Shown: positions 9,304-18,362 of the stretch, piece by piece
How the letters are laid out: each line of letters starts with the position of its first letter
Numbering within the stretch: the first letter of the stretch is position 1
Assembly (NCBI GenBank): GCA_040754295.1
Contig: JBFMCQ010000013.1
Location: 4,825 to 68,824 of the forward strand
Direction of reading: 5' to 3'
Length of the DNA: 64,000 bases
Origin: Solimonas sp040754295
GTDB lineage: Bacteria; Pseudomonadota; Gammaproteobacteria; Nevskiales; Nevskiaceae
The notes under the pieces: generated by a model
Told to the model about the DNA's origin: nothing
The model's database searches: none
What the model saw: the letters and a program-made list of their open reading frames with translations, nothing else
Made by a program: the position numbers and the translations under genes

Positions 9304-11484
9304 TCAGCGATTGACCGTGCGCTCCCACATCTGCAGATAGGCCTCGGCCGAGTGGTAGAGCGCGTCGAGCGCTTCGCGCCCGCCTTCCAGGCGGATCTCC
9401 TCGACGTAGTCGGCGGCCATGCCGTAGTGCGCGGTGCCGACCTCGTCGATGTGCCAGGTCTTGCCGCTCTCCGGCACCGTCTGCAGCTCGAAGCTCACCG
9501 GCGCGATGCCCTCGAACTGCGGGCCCCAGTCGGCTCCCTGGAACAGCGTGAACGGATAAACGACGGGCGCGCTGCCGGCGCCGCGGGGCGGCGCGCGGTC
9601 GGCCAGACCGTTGGCGTCCATGCCGTAGCCGACCGCGATCGGATCGGTTCGGCCCGCCGCCGCCCAGACCGGCTTGAGCTTCTGCAGGAACTCCACGTGC
9701 CCCTTGCCGTTGGGCTTCATCGGATAGATCAGGCCGCCGACGGCGAGGATGTCCCTGGCCTGCTGCATCGAGATGCCGCCGTGGCCGCCGTGCGCCGAGA
9801 TCAGCGGATACGGCGGATTCTGCGCCTTGGCCATGTCGATCATCTGGCTCTTGATCGACAGCTCGGCGTGGTCGATGTCGATGATGAATTTCTTCTCCAT
9901 CAGCTTGCGCATCGCGTACTGGCCCAGCTCGGTCATGCCGCGCGTGTTGCACTGGCGGCGGTCGGGCGGATATAGGGGCAGCAGGCCGTTGGTCAGCGAC
10001 AGCACCGCCTGCGTGAGCGGGTCATTGCCGGTGCCCGGAATCGCGGTGGCCATGTAGGCGCCGGCATCGTAGAAGTAACTGTCGCCTTCGCCGCCGTCGG
10101 GGCAGTCGTAGGTTTCCCAGAACGAGCCGGTGGCGAGAAAGCCGACGAGGTTGATTGCAAAGCCGTCGAAGATACCGGTGCCGCCGAGCGCGCTGTTGAC
10201 GTCGTGGTAGGGGAATATCTCGCGCACGCCGAGGTCCCAGACTTCCTCGATCTCGCGGTCGATGTCCTCGCGGGTGCAGCCCGAAAACTCCCCGGTCACG
10301 CCGGCGACGGATCGCGTCGTGCAGTGGAATAGGTTGGAGAATTCCAGGCCCGGCACGACGGCCAGCTTGCCGGCGTTGATGACCTGCCGCGCTTCGGCGG
10401 GATCCTTGACGATGCGGAACCAGCCCTTGCCCGGCCCACCCTCCTGCGCGTCGACATAGTCCTGGAGCTGGTACAGGTATTTGACCTGGGCGATGCCCAC
10501 GGCCATGTCCTCGCACTCGGCGGTCAGATGCAGCGTGATGGTCCTGGCGAGGTTGCACAGCGCCTGGATGTTGGTGCCCTCCGACACCATGATGCGCAGC
10601 CCGGCCTTCCAGGCGCGCTCGACCCACTTGTAGTACATGGCCTGGTGGAGCTGCGAATCATAGGCCGGCCAGTCGATGAAGCTCGGCCAGCCCTGGGTGT
10701 CGTGCGGCTTGAGCGGTGTGAAGTCCAGGATCAGCGCCTCGACGTCGAGCAGGCCGTTGGGGCCGTGGTAGAGCGCACAGTCGTCCATCGCATGCGGCAC
10801 GCCGAAGCGATGGAACATCTGGCCGTACATCACGCCGCCGGCCGACGGGCCCACCGGGTTCTCGCCATCGGACATCTCGTGGCCCATCGCCATGTGCGTA
10901 TGCACTTCGGCGAAGCCGACGACCGGCTGGTCCACACCGCGTCCCTCGTAGGTCTGGCCGACGACGTCGTCGGAAATTTCCGGATAGGCCGTGCAGCCGT
11001 CGGCCGGTGCAAAGGCGAATTCGCCGGCGGTCGCGGACAATACCAGGCGACCGCCCTCGTCGGCGGCCAGCGACTGGCCCTCCGAGTCGAGCGTCGCCGT
11101 GTAGCGGCCGGGCTGCACCGCGGCCAGCGTCCAGTTCGCCAGGTCGGAGGCCTCCGCGGCCGCTTCGACGGCGTTGCGGCTACCGGCGAGCAGGGCGCGG
11201 TCCTGCGCGTGGAACAGGTATTCCCCCAGCGCCGTCGGCTTCAGGTAAAAGCGTTCGGCGGCTTCGGCGGTCTCTGCGGTCGCGGCGTAACCGACGCCGT
11301 CACGCACGACGAAACGGCCTGCCGGCAAGGCCTGCAGCGCAAAGCAGCGGTTGGCCAGGTCGTACTTCGTCATCGGCGCTGCGGCCGGCTGCGGCCCGGC
11401 CAGCCCGTCGCTGCGCTCCGAGCTGCCGCAGCCCGACAGGGCCAGGACCGCCATGGCCATCAGGCCGGTTCTGAGACTGCGCAA
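9304..11484 (-). CDS. M19-like amidohydrolase lipoprotein
   Basis: A 726-residue exported lipoprotein. The lipobox is LSGC in GLMAMAVLALSGCGSS. I chose TTG at 11484 because GGGGGA lies five bases upstream. An ATG further in (MAMAVLAL) is an alternative, and an upstream frame to 11577 lacks a signal-like start. Residues ~40-190 form an extra N-terminal domain of unknown type. The catalytic part shows HTHMAMGHEM, IDIDHAELSIKSQM, ISAHGGHGG and VGYGMDANGLAD, which together resemble the metal-binding His and Asp set of M19 dipeptidases and amidohydrolases. The likely location is the periplasmic face of a membrane. The substrate is unknown. Confidence 0.7.
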   Translation of the reverse strand: MRSLRTGLMAMAVLALSGCGSSERSDGLAGPQPAAAPMTKYDLANRCFALQALPAGRFVVRDGVGYAATAETAEAAERFYLKPTALGEYLFHAQDRALLAGSRNAVEAAAEASDLANWTLAAVQPGRYTATLDSEGQSLAADEGGRLVLSATAGEFAFAPADGCTAYPEISDDVVGQTYEGRGVDQPVVGFAEVHTHMAMGHEMSDGENPVGPSAGGVMYGQMFHRFGVPHAMDDCALYHGPNGLLDVEALILDFTPLKPHDTQGWPSFIDWPAYDSQLHQAMYYKWVERAWKAGLRIMVSEGTNIQALCNLARTITLHLTAECEDMAVGIAQVKYLYQLQDYVDAQEGGPGKGWFRIVKDPAEARQVINAGKLAVVPGLEFSNLFHCTTRSVAGVTGEFSGCTREDIDREIEEVWDLGVREIFPYHDVNSALGGTGIFDGFAINLVGFLATGSFWETYDCPDGGEGDSYFYDAGAYMATAIPGTGNDPLTQAVLSLTNGLLPLYPPDRRQCNTRGMTELGQYAMRKLMEKKFIIDIDHAELSIKSQMIDMAKAQNPPYPLISAHGGHGGISMQQARDILAVGGLIYPMKPNGKGHVEFLQKLKPVWAAAGRTDPIAVGYGMDANGLADRAPPRGAGSAPVVYPFTLFQGADWGPQFEGIAPVSFELQTVPESGKTWHIDEVGTAHYGMAADYVEEIRLEGGREALDALYHSAEAYLQMWERTVNR

Positions 11485-11592
11485 GGTATTCCCCCGAAAT
11501 GATGATGCTTCGGGGTAATGTATGACGCGCCGATGACAGGGGCGAGAGTAGAAATAGCCTAGTGGCGCGACACGCATAGCGCCAGTGCCTGC

Positions 11593-11616
11593 CGTTTGCC
11601 CGTTTGCCCGTTTGCC
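11593..11616. repeat. Three tandem 8-bp units (CGTTTGCC)
   Basis: CGTTTGCC occurs three times head to tail (11593, 11601, 11609). It lies at the broken 3' end of the PIN-toxin fragment and may mark the deletion junction. Confidence 0.85.
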
Positions 11617-11617
11617 G

Positions 11618-11710
11618 CGGTAGCGACAGCAGGTGCAGGCAACCCAACTCGTCGAGATGAATCAGCGGGCCGGCATCAGCGACAACCAGCCGGCCGGCGC
11701 CTTCAGCCAT
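11618..11710 (-). pseudogene. DUF3368/PIN-domain toxin, N-terminal fragment
   Basis: From ATG at 11710 the frame reads MAEGAGRLVVADAGPLIHLD and continues ELGCLHLL. This is the first strand and active-site Asp region of DUF3368 PIN-like proteins. Homology stops after about 30 residues, at the 8-bp tandem repeat. The RHH antitoxin fragment lies directly upstream on the same strand, as in intact pairs of this type. The gene is clearly truncated and should be inactive. Confidence 0.7.
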
Positions 11711-11855
11711 TGCCGCGCAGGCCTCAGGCCACGTCCTCGCGAATGAACTGCGCGGTCAGGGCTTCCTGGTGCGATTCAAGATACCGGCGCAAGGATGCGG
11801 CCACGATGGACTCCATGCCCGTCGCCCAGCCGCGCTCGACCATGCGACGCGCCTG
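11670..11855. repeat. Direct repeat, copy A (partner 13614-13800)
   Basis: About 186 bp that is clearly homologous to 13614-13800, with scattered mismatches and one single-base indel (near 11721 versus 13670). Both copies start at CCGGCATCAGCGACAACCAG and end at CGCGCCTG. The repeat covers the RHH antitoxin 3' part and the start of the PIN gene. Confidence 0.85.
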
Positions 11856-11876
11856 TTCGGCGAGCGCGGTACTGCT
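11724..11876 (-). pseudogene. Ribbon-helix-helix antitoxin fragment (PIN/DUF3368 partner)
   Basis: The recognisable protein runs from STALAEQARRMVERGWATG through ESIVAASLRRYLESHQEAL to EDVA and stop. This matches small RHH antitoxins that precede DUF3368 toxins. The usual start (M-x-x-SSTALAEQ) is missing: upstream of about 11876 the frame enters unrelated sequence at the 3' end of higA. The frame stays open to an ATG at 11996, so a chimeric protein could be made, but the normal N-terminal DNA-binding strand is absent. Confidence 0.65.
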
Positions 11877-11889
11877 TGCGACGGAACTC

Positions 11890-12180
11890 CTACGCGGCCG
11901 CGCGAGCGCGTCGGATCTTGGGTCGCGGACGCTGAGCGGCTTGCCAGAGATCGTAAGCCGCCTGCATTCGCAGCCAGATTTCCGCGCCGTTGCCAAGCCA
12001 GTCGCCCAGGCGCAGCGCCATGTCTGCCGAGATCGCTGCCTGCGCGTTGACGACTCGCGACAAGGCCACGCGGGTCACGCCGAGTTGGGCGGCGGCTTCG
12101 GTGACGGTGATGCCCAGTTCCGGCAATACGTCCTGCTTGAGAATGTCGCCGGGATGCGCCGGCTGATGCATGCGTGCCAT
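11890..12180 (-). CDS. higA: HigA-family antitoxin
   Basis: A 96-residue XRE-type antitoxin. The N-terminus HQPAHPGDILKQDVLPELGI is diagnostic of HigA/VapI-like antitoxins, followed by the helix-turn-helix TVTEAAAQLGVTRVALSRVV. The basic C-terminus (RPRPKIRRARAAA) may be partly replaced by island sequence. It lies 12 bases downstream of higB, the reversed toxin-first order typical of hig loci. It should neutralise HigB and bind the palindrome at 12480-12498. Confidence 0.88.
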   Translation of the reverse strand: MARMHQPAHPGDILKQDVLPELGITVTEAAAQLGVTRVALSRVVNAQAAISADMALRLGDWLGNGAEIWLRMQAAYDLWQAAQRPRPKIRRARAAA

Positions 12181-12192
12181 GGTGTGTTCTCT

Positions 12193-12471
12193 CTAGTGAT
12201 AGTCCCGATAGTCGACCAGAATGGCGTCCGGCCCTTCGAAGGTGAAGGTCATCCGCCAGTTTCCGCTGACCCAGACTGACCAGTGATCCTTCAGATCGCC
12301 TTTCAGCCTATGCAGCCGCCAGCCTGGAATGTTCATGGCCTGCGGTGCGCTCGCCTCGTTGAGCGCGGACAGCTGGCGGCGCAAACGCGCTGCATGCGCA
12401 GGCTGGATGCCGGCGGTTTTTCCGGTCAGGAAAAAGCGCTCAAGGCCCTTGTGGCGAAAGTCGCGGATCAC
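12193..12471 (-). CDS. higB: HigB-family mRNA interferase toxin
   Basis: A 92-residue RelE-superfamily toxin. MIRDFRHKGLERFFLTGKTA starts as in HigB/GraT proteins, and GDLKDHWSVWVSGNWRMTF carries the conserved basic and aromatic residues of the ribosome-dependent nuclease. The start codon is GTG at 12471. The promoter inferred at 12478-12506 would begin transcription almost at this GTG, so the message may be leaderless. The toxin gene precedes the antitoxin. The pair appears intact. Confidence 0.88.
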   Translation of the reverse strand: MIRDFRHKGLERFFLTGKTAGIQPAHAARLRRQLSALNEASAPQAMNIPGWRLHRLKGDLKDHWSVWVSGNWRMTFTFEGPDAILVDYRDYH

Positions 12472-12477
12472 GCGTGC

Positions 12478-12506
12478 ATTGTATAGCTATGCTATACATC
12501 ACACAA
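12478..12506 (-). promoter_or_regulatory. higBA promoter with embedded operator palindrome
   Basis: On the minus strand TTGTGT (12506-12501) and TACAAT (12483-12478) are 17 bases apart. The spacer and -10 contain a perfect inverted repeat, TGTATAGC-TAT-GCTATACA on the plus strand (12480-12498), with outer arms GCATTGT/ACAATGC extending it. This is a good candidate for HigA autorepression. Confidence 0.65.
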
Positions 12507-12612
12507 TGCCTTGCTGAGACGAGAACCACAGCCTGATCCGCGTGCCGCGACCGGTTCGGCTTGAACGATCTTAGTCGGCTATCCGGATTTGAGTGTGTTT
12601 CCGATGTTTGAG

Positions 12613-12642
12613 CCGGCTTGCGTCATGTTAGTGTAAAGCCGG
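12613..12642. promoter_or_regulatory. Inverted repeat upstream of the MNT gene
   Basis: CCGGCTT (12613-12619) and AAGCCGG (12636-12642) are perfect inverted arms followed by ATTTTATT, 20 bases before the ATG at 12662. It could be an operator for the nucleotidyltransferase/HEPN pair or a weak terminator. The sequence alone does not decide. Confidence 0.4.
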
Positions 12643-12661
12643 ATTTTATTGTGGGGTTCGT

Positions 12662-13000
12662 ATGAACCGCATCGACCATGACACCGAGGAAGCCGTCCGC
12701 CGCTTCCTCGCCCTGATCGCCAGCCGTTACGACATGGCGGGAGCCATCGTCTATGGCAGCCGTGCGCGTGGCACGCACCACCCGGATAGCGATGCGGACG
12801 TGGCTGTGCTCTTGCGCGGCGAGCATCAACGCTTCCTGACCGCCAAACTGGATATGGCCGACATCGCCTTCGATGTGCTACTTGAAACCGGCATCCTTGT
12901 CTCGCCACTTCCGATTTGGCTCGACGAATGGGAGCACCCGGAGAACTACTCGAACCCCGCCTTGCTGCGCAACATCAAGCGGGAGGGGGTTCGGCTGTGA
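12662..13000 (+). CDS. MNT-type nucleotidyltransferase antitoxin
   Basis: A 112-residue minimal nucleotidyltransferase. GSRARGTHHPDSDADVAV contains the GSx10DxD active-site pattern. The acidic residue needed as third ligand is likely in MADIAFDVLL. In MntA/HepT systems this enzyme AMPylates or otherwise inactivates the HEPN RNase encoded next door. The following HEPN frame begins at a GTG overlapping this stop (GTGA), so the two were translationally coupled. The gene itself looks intact, even though its partner carries a frameshift. Confidence 0.85.
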   Translation: MNRIDHDTEEAVRRFLALIASRYDMAGAIVYGSRARGTHHPDSDADVAVLLRGEHQRFLTAKLDMADIAFDVLLETGILVSPLPIWLDEWEHPENYSNPALLRNIKREGVRL

Positions 13001-13424
13001 GCCATCGACAACTGACGCCAGCCGCCTTGATGGCGAAGGCCGACACGGCTTGCTCGTCCGCCCGAGCCTTGCTTGATCTTGGCGACGTGGACGGCGCAGC
13101 CAATCGCGCCTACTACGCCATGTTCGACGCCGCCGCGCCGCACTACTGGCGTCGGGTGCGCCGGTCGAGCCGGATATTGGGCGCACTCATAGCGGCCTGA
13201 TCGGGGCCTTCGGCAACTTTCTGGTCAAGAACGGCCCGGTGTCGAAAGAGGTGGGACGCCTTTTGAACCGGGCGCATGAAATCCGGCTGGTGGCCGATTA
13301 CAACGGCGATTCGGTCGAGCCTGCTGACGCGCTGGAGATGGCCGAACAGGCCGAAACCTTCGTCGCCGCGATGCGGGCCGAGTTCATGCCGGAAGAGTCA
13401 GACGATAACGACTACACGCCATGA
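12997..13424 (+). pseudogene. HEPN-domain toxin with a one-base frameshift
   Basis: A GTG start at 12997 opens a HEPN (PF05168-like) frame that reads RAYYAMFDAA and then goes out of frame near 13130-13136, reaching a stop at 13200. Adding one C restores a continuous protein: after FDAA the reading continues AALLASGAPVEPDIGRTHSG, then LIGAFGNFLVKNG, then SKEVGRLLNRAHEIRLVADY, ending at 13424. The corrected length is about 142 residues. Either the gene is inactivated in the organism or the draft sequence has a base missing in this GC-rich run. It is the toxin partner of the MNT gene. Confidence 0.85.
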
Positions 13425-13482
13425 GTGCAGCGATCAAATCCCTCGTTCTGGGCACATGGGCCCTCGGTGTCAAAGTAACCGC

Positions 13483-13611
13483 TCCCGGAATTCGCTTCAA
13501 CGGCATCAATGCCTGCGCGAGCCGCCAGTCTTCCAGCAGTTCACCCTGATGATCAAGGCACCACTCCTTGACGAGCTTCGCCGCACGACGCGGCAGCGAG
13601 CCCTGCATGAT
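13483..13611 (-). pseudogene. DUF4160 C-terminal fragment
   Basis: The frame reads QGSLPRRAAKLVKEWCLDHQ then GELLEDWRLAQALMPLKRI. It resembles the last ~45 residues of DUF4160 proteins, where LP-x-RA-x-x-LV-x-EW and ELL-x-x-W-x-x-A are typical. The N-terminal metal-site half is missing and has been replaced by repeat copy B. DUF4160 genes usually pair with a DUF2442 gene, which is not seen here. Confidence 0.55.
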
Positions 13612-13613
13612 CT

Positions 13614-13800
13614 CCGGCATCAGCGACAACCAGCCGGCCGGCGCCTTCAGCCATTGCCGCGCAGGCCCCGGGGCCACGTCCTCGCGAATGAACGGCTCGG
13701 TCAGGGCTTCCTGCTGCGATTCAAGGTACCGGCGCAAGGATGCGGCGACGATGGATTCCCTGCCCGTCGCCCAGCCGCGCTCGACCATGCGGCGCGCCTG
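13614..13800. repeat. Direct repeat, copy B (partner 11670-11855)
   Basis: The second copy of the approximately 186-bp block, in the same orientation as copy A and about 1.94 kb away. The two copies flank higBA and the MNT/HEPN genes, so recombination between them would delete both modules. Confidence 0.85.
13675..13800 (-). pseudogene. Second ribbon-helix-helix antitoxin fragment
   Basis: MVERGWATGRESIVAASLRR and YLESQQEALTEPFIREDVA repeat the RHH antitoxin of 11724-11876 with several substitutions. The fragment lacks its N-terminus, and after EDVA an extra base shifts the frame into the remains of the PIN start and then DUF4160 sequence. A chimeric frame stays open to 13384 but is unlikely to be a functional protein. 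Confidence 0.6.
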
Positions 13801-13939
13801 CTAGTACCAAAGTCGTAGTCCTACTCGCGGATACCGGCAACCTGACCTGTCTGGCGAAATCTTGCGCACCCGCAAACGACGCAAGGAGTCCCGGTCATGA
13901 ACATCCCTAAATCGAAGTCAGTCCTCACGCCCGCCGGCT
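13801..13939. other. Unassigned remnant sequence
   Basis: No complete gene is visible. AGGAG at about 13886 precedes an ATG at 13897 (MNIPKSKSVLTPAG), which looks like a real translation start, but its frame closes after 35 codons and collides with the adhesin fragment in another frame. It is probably the 5' end of a lost or inserted gene. Confidence 0.4.
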
Positions 13940-14083
13940 GTGGGTCTTGGAAACATGGGCGGTGCCAACGCAATGGCTCTGGGCTTCCAGCAGCAGATCA
14001 GTGAGCGCGCCTTGTTCACGCTGGGCGGCAGCTTCAGCGGCAGCGAAAGCGCGGTTGGCGTCGGCTTCGGCGTGAGTTGGTGA
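13940..14083 (+). pseudogene. YadA-like trimeric autotransporter, C-terminal anchor fragment
   Basis: The frame reads VGLGNMGGANAMALGFQQQI, then ERALFTLGGSFSGSESAVGV, then GFGVSW and stop. Alternating small/hydrophobic strands ending in a C-terminal aromatic are typical of the outer-membrane beta-barrel anchor of trimeric autotransporter adhesins. Only about 47 codons remain, and no start or passenger domain lies upstream. The fragment marks the former edge of an adhesin gene destroyed by island rearrangement. Confidence 0.6.
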
Positions 14084-14169
14084 AACGCCGCGTCCGTGGA
14101 CTGGCGCGGGCTGGCGGCGGGACGACACCAGCCCGCCCGCCCGCGATGCGGACCAGCCATGCGCCGGCA

Positions 14170-14481
14170 ATGGACGACGAATGGATCTACGACGCGATGC
14201 GCTGGCGCCTGATCGCGCCAGGCGGCCGCGGCCTGCAGCTTTCGCTCATCGAGTCGCAGCTGATCGCCTGCCTGTTATCCCGCTGCGGCGAGGTCGTGAC
14301 GCGTGAGGAGCTGCTCCGGTGCCTGTATCAGCCCTGCACCGAGACGCGCAGCCGCAATCTGGATGTCGTCGTCTCGCGCCTGCGCAAGAAGGTGGAGTCG
14401 CGGTGCGGCCAGAAGCTGCCGGTCGGCACGGCGCGTGGGCTCGGTTATGTTTTCGTCGCCCGCGGTTCGGTCGTGAAATGA
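14170..14481 (+). CDS. Orphan winged-helix (OmpR/PhoB-type) DNA-binding protein
   Basis: A 103-residue protein consisting only of an OmpR/PhoB effector domain: LIESQLIACLLSRCGEVVTR then REELLRCLYQ, the recognition-helix region TRSRNLDVVVSRLRKKVE and the wing GTARGLGYVF. No receiver domain precedes it. The ATG at 14170 (MDDEWIYDAM) is chosen for domain fit. ATG at 14146 is possible, and neither has a clear Shine-Dalgarno. Its last 37 bases overlap the convergent response-regulator gene. It may work with the neighbouring two-component genes or be a remnant of a full response regulator cut by the adjacent island. Confidence 0.7.
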   Translation: MDDEWIYDAMRWRLIAPGGRGLQLSLIESQLIACLLSRCGEVVTREELLRCLYQPCTETRSRNLDVVVSRLRKKVESRCGQKLPVGTARGLGYVFVARGSVVK

Positions 14482-15131
14482 GGAGATGGGCGGCTCAGCA
14501 GGCGCTGCGCAACGACGGCCGCCTGCGTGCGGCTCTGCAGGTCGAGCTTGCGCAGCAGCATCGTGATGTGGGTCTTGACCGTGGACTCGGCAATGCCCAG
14601 CTCGTCGGCGATCTGCTTGTTGAGCCGGCCATCCCGGATGCGCAGCAGGATGCGCAGCTCCTGGCGCGACAGGCGTTCCAGTCGCTCGTCGAGCGTCGGC
14701 TCGCGATGCGCAGCCGCTGCAGCTGCCTGCGGCGCATCGGGCCACCAGGAGCCGCCTTCGAGCAGGATCTGCAACACCTCCTGCACGCGATCGTGGCGAG
14801 TCGACTTGGGCAGGTAGGCCACTGCACCGAGCGCCTCGGCGGAGCGTACCCAGCAATGCTCCTCGAGCGCGGAAATGATGGCGACGCGCAGCGCCGGAAA
14901 CGCCTCGGTCAGGAACTGCAGCGCCGAGAGGCCCTCGACGTCCGGCATCATCAGATCGAGCAGCACGAGGCTGGCGTCCGGATGCCGGACCGCAGCCTCG
15001 CGCAACGCGGCGAACGAGTGGACTTCGACGACGTTCGCGTCGGGTGCAACGCGCTGCACGTCGAGACGCAGCGCGACGCCGAGCAGCGGATGATCGTCCG
15101 CGATGATGACGGTGCGTCTGCCTGCGGTCAT
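14445..15131 (-). CDS. NarL/FixJ-family response regulator
   Basis: A 228-residue receiver plus LuxR-type output. The receiver shows VIIADDHPLL and the phosphorylated Asp in LVLLDLMMPDVEGLSALQFL. The output helix-turn-helix is LSRQELRILLRIRDGRLNKQ followed by IADELGIAESTVKTHI. It lies about 95 bases downstream of the hybrid histidine kinase on the same strand, making it the natural DNA-binding end of the phosphorelay with the HPt protein at 17861. The target genes are unknown. Confidence 0.88.
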   Translation of the reverse strand: MTAGRRTVIIADDHPLLGVALRLDVQRVAPDANVVEVHSFAALREAAVRHPDASLVLLDLMMPDVEGLSALQFLTEAFPALRVAIISALEEHCWVRSAEALGAVAYLPKSTRHDRVQEVLQILLEGGSWWPDAPQAAAAAAHREPTLDERLERLSRQELRILLRIRDGRLNKQIADELGIAESTVKTHITMLLRKLDLQSRTQAAVVAQRLLSRPSPHFTTEPRATKT

Positions 15132-15225
15132 GCCCCGGCTCCCCAGCCTTGCCTCTGCAGTCTATCCATTTACCGCGCTCAAGGCCGAGCAGTGCAAGCT
15201 GACTAGGCTGTCCATGTTCCGGCGT

Positions 15226-17860
<2,635 letters not shown>

Positions 17861-17871
<11 letters not shown>

Positions 17872-18220
17872 GCAGCGCATCCTGCAGGCCTTGCACTAGC
17901 GCCGCGTACCGGTCGAGCACACGCGCCGTGTCAACGCCGAGCTGCGCGGTCGGTGCCTGGGCGGCGACGGCCTGTTCGATCTCACCGCAGCTTTGCGCCA
18001 GCGCCGCAGCGCCGAACTGCAGCGCCACGCCGCGCAGGCTGTGCGCAATGCGCTTGAGCGCATTGCGATCCTCGGCCGCCAGTGCATCGGCGAGTTGCCG
18101 TTGCCGCTGCGGCAGATCGCTCTGCAGCGCAGTGATCATCTCGGCCACACCGTCGCGGCCAAACAGCTCCAGCAGCTCATTCCATGTTGCGGGATCAAGA
18201 TCCTCTTGCGCTGTCCCCAT
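17861..18220 (-). CDS. Histidine phosphotransfer (HPt) protein
   Basis: A 119-residue all-helical HPt domain. The phospho-accepting histidine is in RIAHSLRGVALQFGA, the standard H-S-L-K/R-G motif. There is no other domain. It overlaps the start of the hybrid kinase, so the order is HPt, kinase, response regulator. It would shuttle phosphate from the kinase receivers to the NarL-type regulator at 14445-15131. Confidence 0.85.
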
Positions 18221-18362
18221 GCCCCTGACGCCCTTGTTGTCGCTGTCCGATCGCCCGGAAGGCAGCTTAACATTTCGGCCTGCTATTCAAGCCGACGCAA
18301 GGGGCGCGTGACGATGGGGGAGCGGCGTACCGGATGGGCTGCTATACGTTCGAGCCGCTGGC

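Noticed and set aside
13897..14004. 35-codon frame after AGGAG as a transposase start
   Set aside because: MNIPKSKSVLTPAG has a plausible translation start, but the frame closes quickly and I could not match it to any transposase family.
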